Positions 38,654 through 46,118 of a stretch of 64,000 bases of DNA are shown in pieces. The notes under the pieces are model-generated. The model saw only the letters and a list, made by a program, of their open reading frames with translations, did not search any database and was not told the origin of the DNA. The translations under genes and the position numbers were made by a program. This DNA is from Bugula neritina (taxonomy: Eukaryota > Bryozoa > Gymnolaemata > Cheilostomatida > Bugulidae), in the NCBI GenBank assembly GCA_964035545.1, contig OZ037765.1, positions 30,864,004 to 30,928,003 on the forward strand, in the 5' to 3' direction. Within the stretch, counting starts at the first letter, position 1. Every line of letters starts with the position of its first letter.

Positions 38654-38679
38654 CGAGCGAATTCCCTCGAATTCGCTCG
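38654..38679 (+). promoter_or_regulatory. Inverted repeat in U3
   Basis: CGAGCGAATTC (38654-38664) and its exact reverse complement (38669-38679) are separated by CCTC. Related GATTCGAGCGATTC copies lie at 38605-38625. The same structure is in the 3' LTR (+7058). A protein-binding dyad or a hairpin in U3 DNA is possible; no factor can be named. Confidence 0.7.
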
Positions 38680-38703
38680 GAATATTCTAGTGGGAATGTT
38701 CCC
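38680..38703 (+). promoter_or_regulatory. Two GAAnnTTC (heat-shock-element-like) dyads in U3
   Basis: GGAATATTC (38679-38687) and GGAATGTTCC (38693-38702) each contain the GAAnnTTC half-unit pair bound by heat shock factor. They sit directly upstream of the TATA box. The two dyads are not in exact 5-bp register with each other, so a perfect element is not formed. Present again in the 3' LTR. Confidence 0.4.
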
Positions 38704-38707
38704 AATG

Positions 38708-38742
38708 TATAAAAGGAGGCCCTCAACACAGTAGAGTCAGTC
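38708..38742 (+). promoter_or_regulatory. LTR core promoter: TATA box and initiator
   Basis: TATAAAAG at 38708-38715 and TCAGTC at 38737-38742 place the initiator A (38739) 31 bp downstream of the first T, the standard geometry of an RNA polymerase II promoter. This defines the U3/R boundary. Confidence 0.8.
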
Positions 38743-38911
38743 TTCAGCCAGCAGCACAACAGGACACATCTCGGAGCTACCAAGCCAGGACAATAACACA
38801 CTTAGTTAATTATCTTATACTTTGTTTACCAGTTTACTAGTAAGTTTTCCATACATGTAAGGAGTTGTCCTCCCTAACTGCTATTTTTGGATTTATATAT
38901 ATTATGGAGTA

Positions 38912-38917
38912 AATAAA
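38912..38917 (+). terminator. LTR polyadenylation signal
   Basis: AATAAA within the LTR, followed by the GT-rich GGGGATTGTGAGT. In the 3' LTR the copy is at 45970-45975 and would end the genomic RNA. Confidence 0.75.
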
Positions 38918-39057
38918 GGGGATTGTGAGTATTACATTTCTTATTTATTGTGCATAAATACCCTCCTACAAAGAGTCACTGTGTTCAATCAGCTAACAAC
39001 CCACACCAATAATTGCATGCAGCGAATCATAACATTCTACGCATAAAATTATTACAC

Positions 39058-39075
39058 TGGTGGCAGCGGTGGGAT
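39058..39075 (+). other. Primer binding site (tRNA-Leu type)
   Basis: TGGTGGCAGCGGTGGGAT starts one base after the 5' LTR. TGG matches the tRNA CCA end, and the rest is complementary to the 3' acceptor/T-arm end of animal tRNA-Leu (AAG/UAG) as I remember it. It would prime minus-strand DNA synthesis. Confidence 0.75.
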
Positions 39076-39125
39076 AATCGTCTGGTACAGACTAAGCTGA
39101 TGCTCCCCTACGGGGAGAGACAACA

Positions 39126-40226
39126 ATGGATCCATTGAGGCCAGCGCCAGAGCTGGGGCTTGATGATGAAGCAGCAGGAGGACGCTTCACCCTAGAGGCA
39201 TTGATTCGGACTCTCTGGGAAGACAGGGCAGCTGCACGGGCTCCACCTGGTGACAGGTTCCGCCTTAAAGCGCCAGTCTTCGACGGTGAAGGAAATGTAG
39301 AACAATTTCTACAGGAATTCCGCGAGGTGGCCGTGGCCTCCCAGTGGCCGGCCCAAGTGGAATTACTGCAACTACAGTCCTGCCTGACAGGTCGAGCCAA
39401 ACCCTATGCGGTAGGCCCGAATAGAGACCACATCATTGAGGCTCTGCGCGGCCGCTTCGGACTTACCGTCCGGGACGCGAGAGCCCGCCTCCAAGGACTC
39501 CGACGAGACCCTAAGGTCTCACTACAGGATCACGCCAACAAAGTGGAGCAGCTAGTCCAGGTAGCCTACGGTAACGTAGACCTGGAGTCACGCCAGGCCA
39601 TCACCTTTGATATCTTCCTGCAATCGCTCAATAACCTGAGCCTGCAACGGTATCTCTTGGCAGCTGGGGTCGACACCATTGAGGCTGCTCTGGCCAGAGG
39701 AAAGGCGTACTACCAGATCGGCGGGAGTCAGGACTGTGACAGCAGTGCCCGACGAGTCGAGTCAGACTGGGGAGAGGCTGCCGAAGACACTCGGCCGAGG
39801 CCTCAAGTAGCGGCCGCCGCCACTACACCCCCAACCCCACCCGAACTCTCCATGGTATTGGAGGTGGTGGACAAACTGCAAGGAGAGATCGCAACATTGC
39901 GACGGGCCCAAACTACTGACAGACCGGATCGGTCATATGGTAGTCAGCCCAACAAGGACGCTCAGTTAGAGCCTAGGGTAGCAGCTACTGCACCTACCCC
40001 ATCGAGCTCAGCCGAAGTCTCCATGGTACTGGAGGTGGTGCGAGATCTACAGGCCGAAGTTAAGGCCCTGAGACGGGCCCAAACTACTAACCGGCCGAAT
40101 CAGCCACGTAGTAGTCGCCCCGAAGGGTCTTCTCTCACGTGTTGGAAGTGTGGGACAACAGGTCATGTGCAACGAGACTGTCCCCGAGGACGCAGCGGTC
40201 CTTTAAACACCCAAGGCCTGCGGTAA
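39126..40226 (+). CDS. gag: Ty3/gypsy Gag polyprotein
   Basis: 366 codons from ATG at 39126. It opens MDPLRPAPELGLDDEAAGGR. The central part (about residues 40-200) is the retrotransposon capsid-like region (FDGEGNVEQFLQEFREVAVA ... LQSCLTGRAK ... LRGRFG). Residues about 228-330 contain a tandem duplication of a coiled-coil-like module (SMVLEVV.KLQ.E...LRRAQTT). The nucleocapsid zinc knuckle CWKCGTTGHVQRDC (C-x2-C-x4-H-x4-C, residues 339-352) is intact. Stop TAA at 40224-40226. The protein would form the particle shell and package RNA. The 3' end overlaps pol in the -1 frame. Confidence 0.95.
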   Translation: MDPLRPAPELGLDDEAAGGRFTLEALIRTLWEDRAAARAPPGDRFRLKAPVFDGEGNVEQFLQEFREVAVASQWPAQVELLQLQSCLTGRAKPYAVGPNRDHIIEALRGRFGLTVRDARARLQGLRRDPKVSLQDHANKVEQLVQVAYGNVDLESRQAITFDIFLQSLNNLSLQRYLLAAGVDTIEAALARGKAYYQIGGSQDCDSSARRVESDWGEAAEDTRPRPQVAAAATTPPTPPELSMVLEVVDKLQGEIATLRRAQTTDRPDRSYGSQPNKDAQLEPRVAATAPTPSSSAEVSMVLEVVRDLQAEVKALRRAQTTNRPNQPRSSRPEGSSLTCWKCGTTGHVQRDCPRGRSGPLNTQGLR

Positions 40227-40259
40227 TCTCCGCCACCCGCAGGCCGAGTCTCCAGACTC
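40202..40259 (+). promoter_or_regulatory. -1 ribosomal frameshift signal between gag and pol
   Basis: TTTAAAC at 40202-40208 is an ideal X-XXY-YYZ slippery heptamer: Gag codons are TTA AAC, and a -1 slip gives TTT AAA in the pol frame. After a 6-base spacer a perfect 9-bp stem follows (GGCCTGCGG 40215-40223 with CCGCAGGCC 40237-40245), whose 13-base loop contains the gag stop codon. A second small hairpin (GAGTCT/AGACTC, 40246-40259) stacks directly behind it. Confidence 0.88.
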
Positions 40260-43063
40260 ACCCGAGGAGGGTTTACTCTGCACCCAGGGAGGCGCAGACG
40301 GAACCCCCCTCATCCGAATGGCAAGCGCCCCGGAGAACTTGGAGGCCGAAAGGCCTGCCCGAACCTCCAGCTTGGCCACTCAACAACCGGTTCGCGGGGT
40401 TACCCGAGGAGGTTGTGGAGGAGGATACTGATTCCGACCGGGATTTCCCCCGACTGCCCTCCAAACCTCAGAAAACCCCCGTGGTCCCTAGGACGTGTAA
40501 GAGGCCTACCGTCCAGACCCAAGAAGTGTCTCCCCTAGAGACAGACTACTCGAAGCACACCCAACCATACGGAAGCAGCTATTTCCTGCCCGGCAAGATT
40601 GCGGGCAAAGCTGCCACCTTCCTGTTGGACACCGGGTGCACCACAAACCTTCTGAGTAGGCGTCTCTTCGACACTCTTGGCGCTCGGGAGCGGGAAAGCC
40701 TCAAGCCGTATAATGGTGAGCACGGTACGTTGGCGGACGGATCGAGCATACCGTTTTACGGCCTCATCTCACTACCCGGAAGAGTTCGGGATCTCGTAAT
40801 CCACGAGACCTTCATAGTGAGTCACCTGAAGGAAGATGCTATCCTTGGCATGCCCTTCCTTGAGGAGCACCAATGCCACATGGACTTCAACAAGTCAGCA
40901 ATAGTGGTGGATGGCAAGGAACTTACCTGCGTGGATAAGTTCGGCAGGCCTCTGGTAGGAGGCGTACAGGTGGTCCGGGACAGCCTGATTCCCGGGCGCT
41001 CTCAGGCTACACTCCGGTGCAGGGTCAACTGCAAGGAGATCTCTGAGCTAGGGGTTGTGGAGAGCATGCACGGAAAGGTACAGTTGGCAAACAGCCTGAA
41101 TCGGCTAGACTGCCGTGGAGAGTTCCTGGTGCAGTGCATCAACCCCTACGCGGAGCCGGTGAAGTTATCGGCTGGTTCACTGGTGGGCAGGTATCACTCG
41201 GTTCAGGAGACTGATGTTGGGCCCACACTCGATGCGACGTCGGAGACACCGAGTCGCCCCCTGGAGTCTGGCATGGGACCAGTCCCAGAGCATGTGGCGG
41301 AACTATACAAGGGAGCCTGTGGTGGTTGTGGAAGTAACGTGGAGCGCCAACGGATGGCCCAGTTACTTCGAGAGTACCACGATGTATTCAGCCAAGGAGA
41401 CGAGGACATGGGGTTGACTAACGTAGTGCGGCACGAGATACCCCTAGTAACAGGGACTGCCCCCATACGACAACCCACTCGACGGCTGGGCCCGGAAAAG
41501 GAGAGGGAGGTTAGCCGGCAAGTCCAGGACTTGCTTGATCGGGACCTGATTGAGCCAGCCCACGGTGCGTGGAGCTCACCAGTCGTCCTGGTCAAAAAGA
41601 AGGATGGGAGCTGGAGATTCTGCGTTGATTACCGCAAGTTGAACAGCGTCACCATCCAGGACGCCTACCCTCTCCCCCGGATAGACGAGTCGCTAGATGC
41701 CCTCGCGGGAAGTAGATACTTCAGCACGCTGGACCTACTGAGTGGATACTGGCAAGTACCCCTCAGTCCTGATGCACAGGACAAGGCCGCGTTCATCACC
41801 CGCGATGGCCTCTGGAAATGGAAGGTGTTGCCATTCGGGCTGACATCCGCCCCGGCCACCTTTCAGCGGCTCATGGAGCAGGTCCTCAGTGGGTTACACT
41901 GGAAGACGCTGCTAGTCTATCTGGACGACGTCATTGTTATCTCGCCAGACTTTTCGACTCATGTCAGTCGTCTGCGCGAGGTCTTTGACCGTCTCCGGGC
42001 CGCCGGGCTAAAGCTTAAACCCTCGAAATGTGCCCTCCTGCAGCAGGAAGTCAAATATCTCGGACATGTGGTCAGCCGGGACGGCGTTGCCACCGACCCC
42101 GAGAAAGTACGGGCCGTACAAGACTGGACTGTTCCCCAAGATATCCATGAACTGAGAGCGTTCCTAGGACTGGTGGGATATTATCGGCAATATATCCCCG
42201 AATTCGCAGGTGTGGCACAGCCATTGAATCGGCTAACCGCCAAAGGAGTCCGGTGGCGTTGGACTCAGGAAGAGCAACAGGCTTTTGATCATCTCAAGAC
42301 CCGGCTAGTGGAGGCACCCATCCTGGCTTACCCCGACCCGACCAAACAGTATATCTTGGATACAGATGCCAGCGACCACAGCATGGGGGCTGTGTTGTCC
42401 CAGGTACAAGGAGGTACCGAGGTAGTGGTGGCGTATTACAGCAAGGTCCTCTCCACCGCCGAAAGAAACTACTGCACGACCAGGAAGGAACTCCTAGCAG
42501 TAGTTAAGGCGGTGAAGCATTTCCGGCCATATCTATATGGTAGAACGTTCAGATTACGAACTGACCATGCATCACTGATATGGCTGTGCAAACGGGCCGA
42601 ACCCTCCAGCCAGGTTGCCAGGTGGCTCGAAATACTTGCAGAATTCTCATATCGGATTGAACATCGCGCCGGCCGGAAGCATGGAAATGCTGATGGTCTG
42701 AGCCGTCGTCCAGAGAGAGACTGCAAGCAATGCCTCCATATAGAGAAGCGGGACGGGGGACCCGCTCGCTCGGAAGTCGAGACACAACTGAAGAAAACAG
42801 AAGCCTACAGGTGGGAACAAGGCCGACTGCAATCCGATGTCCATTCAGATGCTGTCCAGGCCCTTCGGGTCAACCCCACCTTAGCCAGAAATGTCCAGGA
42901 CTTGTGCCGATTACAGGAAACCCTGCCGGGGGTAGTGGGAGAGATATTCAGGGCCAAGAAGGAGGGGCGCCGGCCAAGTGAAGAGGAGCAGCGGCAGAAG
43001 GGCGTTGAATTCCAACAGTTCTGCCACCGCTGGGACTCCCTCAAATTCAACTCAACTTGCTAA
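40205..43063 (+). CDS. pol: Ty3/gypsy Pol: protease, reverse transcriptase, RNase H
   Basis: Open in the -1 frame relative to gag and best translated as a Gag-Pol fusion from the TTTAAAC site; the open frame extends a little upstream but has no ATG start. Domains in order: aspartic protease with LLDTGCTTN (active Asp codon at 40628); reverse transcriptase with KKDGSWRFCVDYRKLN, FSTLDLLSGYWQV and the catalytic YLDD (41918-41929); RNase H with ILDTDASDHSMGAVLSQ and LRTDHASLIWL. The frame ends at TAA 43061-43063, shortly after a hydrophilic tether, before the integrase zinc domain. All catalytic residues are intact. Confidence 0.94.
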   Translation, partial: KHPRPAVISATRRPSLQTHPRRVYSAPREAQTEPPSSEWQAPRRTWRPKGLPEPPAWPLNNRFAGLPEEVVEEDTDSDRDFPRLPSKPQKTPVVPRTCKRPTVQTQEVSPLETDYSKHTQPYGSSYFLPGKIAGKAATFLLDTGCTTNLLSRRLFDTLGARERESLKPYNGEHGTLADGSSIPFYGLISLPGRVRDLVIHETFIVSHLKEDAILGMPFLEEHQCHMDFNKSAIVVDGKELTCVDKFGRPLVGGVQVVRDSLIPGRSQATLRCRVNCKEISELGVVESMHGKVQLANSLNRLDCRGEFLVQCINPYAEPVKLSAGSLVGRYHSVQETDVGPTLDATSETPSRPLESGMGPVPEHVAELYKGACGGCGSNVERQRMAQLLREYHDVFSQGDEDMGLTNVVRHEIPLVTGTAPIRQPTRRLGPEKEREVSRQVQDLLDRDLIEPAHGAWSSPVVLVKKKDGSWRFCVDYRKLNSVTIQDAYPLPRIDESLDALAGSRYFSTLDLLSGYWQVPLSPDAQDKAAFITRDGLWKWKVLPFGLTSAPATFQRLMEQVLSGLHWKTLLVYLDDVIVISPDFSTHVSRLREVFDRLRAAGLKLKPSKCALLQQEVKYLGHVVSRDGVATDPEKVRAVQDWTVPQDIHELRAFLGLVGYYRQYIPEFAGVAQPLNRLTAKGVRWRWTQEEQQAFDHLKTRLVEAPILAYPDPTKQYILDTDASDHSMGAVLSQVQGGTEVVVAYYSKVLSTAERNYCTTRKELLAVVKAVKHFRPYLYGRTFRLRTDHASLIWLCKRAEPSSQVARWLEILAEFSYRIEHRAGRKHGNADGLSRRPERDCKQCLHIEKRDGGPARSEVETQLKKTEAYRWEQGRLQSDVHSDAVQALRVNPTLARNVQDLCRLQETLPGVVGEIFRAKKEGRRPSEEEQRQKGVEFQQFCHRWDSLKFNSTC

Positions 43064-45147
43064 CCATCTCCTTGGCAGCAGACAGGCAACACCAGGAACG
43101 GGAGCGGGTTGTGTGCCCACACCCCCTCCGGAGAGAGCTCATCTGGGAGACTCACAAGCAAGCCCATGCGGGGACCAGTAGAGTGATTCGGTGCCTACAG
43201 ATGCGGTGGTACTGGCCAGGGATGACAAGGGATGTGAGGCTACAGATCCGGCAATGTGAAATCTGCCAGGCGAGTAAGCATGGCCGTTCTACCGAGACCA
43301 CGGGACGGCGCAGGCTGTACGCCGGTCGCCCGTGGCAGACAGTGGCAGTCGACTTGGTGGGTCCCATGCCGACGTCCGCTCGTGGAAACAACTGGATTCT
43401 GGTACTAACGGATCATTTTACTAGGTGGGCAGATGCCTTGGCAATCCCGGACGCCTCCGCCCCGACGGTAGCCCGAGCTTTAGATCAGCACGTTTTCTGC
43501 TATTTCGGGCTACCGGAGCAGATCCACACAGATCAAGGGGCACAGTTCCAATCACAGCTGATGAGGGACCTCTGTCGGGTATGGGGGGTCAACCAAAGTA
43601 GGACCACCCCCTACCACCCCCAAGGAAATGGCGTAGTGGAACGCAACAACAGGATGTTGGGGGACGCCCTGAGGAGTCTACTACTAGGGAAAAGCCAAGA
43701 AGAATGGGACGCCGTGCTACCCCAGATCATGCGTGCATATCGCAGTACTCCCCACTCTAGCACCCAGGAGACACCCAACTTCCTAATGCTAGGCCGGGAA
43801 ACGCGGGTCCCGGATCATCTCACGTACCACGTCCCCCTCCCAGAGGGACCTGTCCACGAATACGTGAGAGAGCTGGTTGATAGGATGCGGACGGCCCATG
43901 AGGTCTTAAGGGAAAAACAATGGCAAGTGCGAGGGGAAGACTCGGACGAGCCCCCACTCTACCAGGCTGGCGATTGGGTATGGATGATTAGTTACAGGAG
44001 GAAGCGCGGACAGTCGGCTAAATTACAGCCCAAGTTCGTGGGACCATACTGCATCATCGAAGTGCTACCCAATCACACGTACCGCGTAGAACGCTCCGGA
44101 CAGATTTCCGTCCAAAGCGAGAAACGCTTAAAACCGTACTGGGCCAGCCCTGGGGCAGTAGGACAAGCACCACCGCTCCTGGAGCCAGCACGACGACCCA
44201 CCGGGGGAGGAAGGGCGCCCCCCACCCGAGAGTGGGAACTTCCCTATAACCTACCGGAGGGAAACCCCGAAACACAAGAACCACCCCCCACTGTGCAAGA
44301 GCCCCCCGAGCAACCAGCACCTCAGGCGCCCCCACCAGTAAGACCACCCCCCGCCATACCAGAGAGGTTAGACCCACCTACCCTGGAAGTAGGAGAGAGT
44401 AGAGCCACCAACCCTGGGGGACAGGCCACTTTGCCAGACACAGAAGGCCTAAGGCGTAGCCAGAGGACTCGAAGACCTCCTGGGTACTTAGGGGAATATT
44501 ACTGTGGCCAGATAGGGAAAGGATACCCTAGCTCGGAGGACGAAGGGCCCCCCTTGTATTACAACTATTCACCACCTAACCACACCACCAGGGAGGCTCG
44601 ATATCGGCAGGGGATCACTTCGATGTTCCCCACCCAGATCGGACAAAAACCCGATCCCGAAGTTGGAAAAACCCAGGCGAGGGACTCTCGCGATAAACCA
44701 CGAACGCATACTTCGTTCATTCCAATCGCAGCAAGCACACACGCCACACGGAATTTAATCTCTCGCCATCTAACAAATATGGATATTACACCCACTCACC
44801 TGAATGTTGAAGAAGAGTCCAGCACACACCCTGGTAAGTCCACTAGACTAGAATTACCTCCTATACCGGAGAATTGTCTAGGTGGTGATGACAGTAGAAA
44901 CTCGAACTCTGATTCCCAGAGTAAGTTCGAGATGTGGAGAACTCACACTTGGAACTCTGAAGGGTCAGACTCAGAGTCACCCAACAGAGATTACCTACTT
45001 GACCAGGACATTCAGAGTGTCACTCTACCCCCACCTCGGCAGCTCGCAGTATCGCGACGAGTGCCATACAAGGATATCACTAATAATGGAGTGAGTCAGC
45101 CATCACGAGTTGGAGATATCGGTCAGACCGGATCTCTGAGGAACTAG
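43009..45147 (+). CDS. Ty3/gypsy integrase with long C-terminal extension
   Basis: Frame is -1 (or +2) relative to the RT frame and open from 43009, with no ATG; the overlap with pol is 55 bases. Zinc-binding HHCC (THKQAHAG ... CEICQASK), then the DDE core: Asp at 43351 (VAVDLVGP), Asp at 43531 (HTDQGAQ), Glu at 43639 (GVVERNN), with 35 residues between the last two, as in D,D35E integrases. A GPY/F-type module follows (KFVGPYCIIE ... RLKPYW), then about 330 residues rich in Pro, Ser and charge including LRRSQRTRRPPGYLGEYY. The enzyme inserts the cDNA. How it is translated is unclear: a second recoding event, or a single-base indel or sequencing error in this copy. Confidence 0.9.
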   Translation: MPTVLPPLGLPQIQLNLLTISLAADRQHQERERVVCPHPLRRELIWETHKQAHAGTSRVIRCLQMRWYWPGMTRDVRLQIRQCEICQASKHGRSTETTGRRRLYAGRPWQTVAVDLVGPMPTSARGNNWILVLTDHFTRWADALAIPDASAPTVARALDQHVFCYFGLPEQIHTDQGAQFQSQLMRDLCRVWGVNQSRTTPYHPQGNGVVERNNRMLGDALRSLLLGKSQEEWDAVLPQIMRAYRSTPHSSTQETPNFLMLGRETRVPDHLTYHVPLPEGPVHEYVRELVDRMRTAHEVLREKQWQVRGEDSDEPPLYQAGDWVWMISYRRKRGQSAKLQPKFVGPYCIIEVLPNHTYRVERSGQISVQSEKRLKPYWASPGAVGQAPPLLEPARRPTGGGRAPPTREWELPYNLPEGNPETQEPPPTVQEPPEQPAPQAPPPVRPPPAIPERLDPPTLEVGESRATNPGGQATLPDTEGLRRSQRTRRPPGYLGEYYCGQIGKGYPSSEDEGPPLYYNYSPPNHTTREARYRQGITSMFPTQIGQKPDPEVGKTQARDSRDKPRTHTSFIPIAASTHATRNLISRHLTNMDITPTHLNVEEESSTHPGKSTRLELPPIPENCLGGDDSRNSNSDSQSKFEMWRTHTWNSEGSDSESPNRDYLLDQDIQSVTLPPPRQLAVSRRVPYKDITNNGVSQPSRVGDIGQTGSLRN

Positions 45148-45395
45148 AATGCATACGACGCAGACTGCAGGACCTTGAGCAGCCCGCTCGACCCTAAGGG
45201 TGACACTTCTCTTTATGTAGATATATATTCTTGTGTGTATTAACTCATTATCCCTTAACAATTTCTATCTGATATATTTTTGTTTGTGTGTCATTCCAGA
45301 GCTCCCTTACATGTATTTTCTTTTATTTTGTTTTCCTTCTTTTTAATATTATTATTATATCAGAAAGGGGTTGTACTTTCTGATGGAGGGGAGTG
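45148..45395 (+). other. Untranslated region between integrase stop and 3' LTR
   Basis: About 250 bp, pyrimidine- and T-rich, without an ORF; no envelope-like gene is present. It ends in the polypurine tract GGAGGGGAG (45385-45393). Confidence 0.8.
45385..45393 (+). other. Polypurine tract
   Basis: GGAGGGGAG ends two bases before the 3' LTR and would prime plus-strand DNA synthesis. Confidence 0.8.
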
Positions 45396-46114
45396 TGTGG
45401 TAAAATTGTGTATAGTATAACTAATGCTTATATTTTTCCTTACTAGTATTAACTTCATTCCCATGGAATGCGTGTTTTCTTAGATATACATCATTACATA
45501 GCCATAGTATTGTAACAGCTAAGTGTTATGTTGGCAATGATGGGATTAGCTATTATTCCCAGCTACTTACTACTACTGACGTGACTGGATTAGCTATTGT
45601 TTCTGACGGCTCACAGGAACACTTATATAATCAAGATAACCGGGATTTCCCTGCGAAGTTCGCTCGATTCGAGCGATTCCTTTGTTCTAGCCCTGCGAAT
45701 CCCCTGCGATTCGAGCGAATTCCCTCGAATTCGCTCGGAATATTCTAGTGGGAATGTTCCCAATGTATAAAAGGAGGCCCTCAACACAGTAGAGTCAGTC
45801 TTCAGCCAGCAGCACAACAGGACACATCTCGGAGCTACCAAGCCAGGACAATAACACACTTAGTTAATTATCTTATACTTTGTTTACCAGTTTACTAGTA
45901 AGTTTTCCATACATGTAAGGAGTTGTCCTCCCTAACTGCTATTTTTGGATTTATATATATTATGGAGTAAATAAAGGGGATTGTGAGTATTACATTTCTT
46001 ATTTATTGTGCATAAATACCCTCCTACAAAGAGTCACTGTGTTCAATCAGCTAACAACCCACACCAATAATTGCATGCAGCGAATCATAACATTCTACGC
46101 ATAAAATTATTACA
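45396..46114 (+). repeat. 3' LTR
   Basis: 719 bp, offset exactly +7058 from the 5' LTR throughout. I found no difference on reading both copies. TATA box at 45766-45773, AATAAA at 45970-45975. Confidence 0.96.
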
Positions 46115-46118
46115 ATAC

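Larger units (their letters stand above)
38338..39056 (+). repeat. 5' LTR
   Basis: 719 bp. U3 runs to about 38738, R starts at an initiator-like TCAGTC (A at 38739), and AATAAA at 38912-38917 would end R near 38935; U5 follows. The TATA box is 31 bp before the predicted start. U3 holds a cluster of ATTCGAGCGA-type inverted repeats and two GAAnnTTC motifs. Confidence 0.96.
38338..46114 (+). mobile_element. Complete Ty3/gypsy LTR retrotransposon (7777 bp)
   Basis: Two 719-bp LTRs (38338-39056 and 45396-46114) starting TGT and ending ACA flank an internal region with primer site, Gag, protease-RT-RNase H, integrase and polypurine tract in Ty3/gypsy order (integrase last). The 4-bp ATAC at 38334-38337 and 46115-46118 is the target duplication. 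No LTR difference was seen by eye and both LTRs have the same length, so insertion is very recent. The coding region is visibly GC-rich in an AT-rich locus. It lies antisense in the first intron of the SEA/FZ/LDLa gene. A frame break at about 43.06 kb separates RNase H from integrase. Confidence 0.97.

Noticed and set aside
38565-38801. 78-codon minus-strand frame (repeated at 45623-45859)
   Set aside because: It lies in both LTR copies antisense to the promoter and leader; no protein features.
45148-45395. Envelope gene in the LTR element
   Set aside because: Only 250 bp remain between integrase and LTR, and no signal peptide or membrane span is encoded there.
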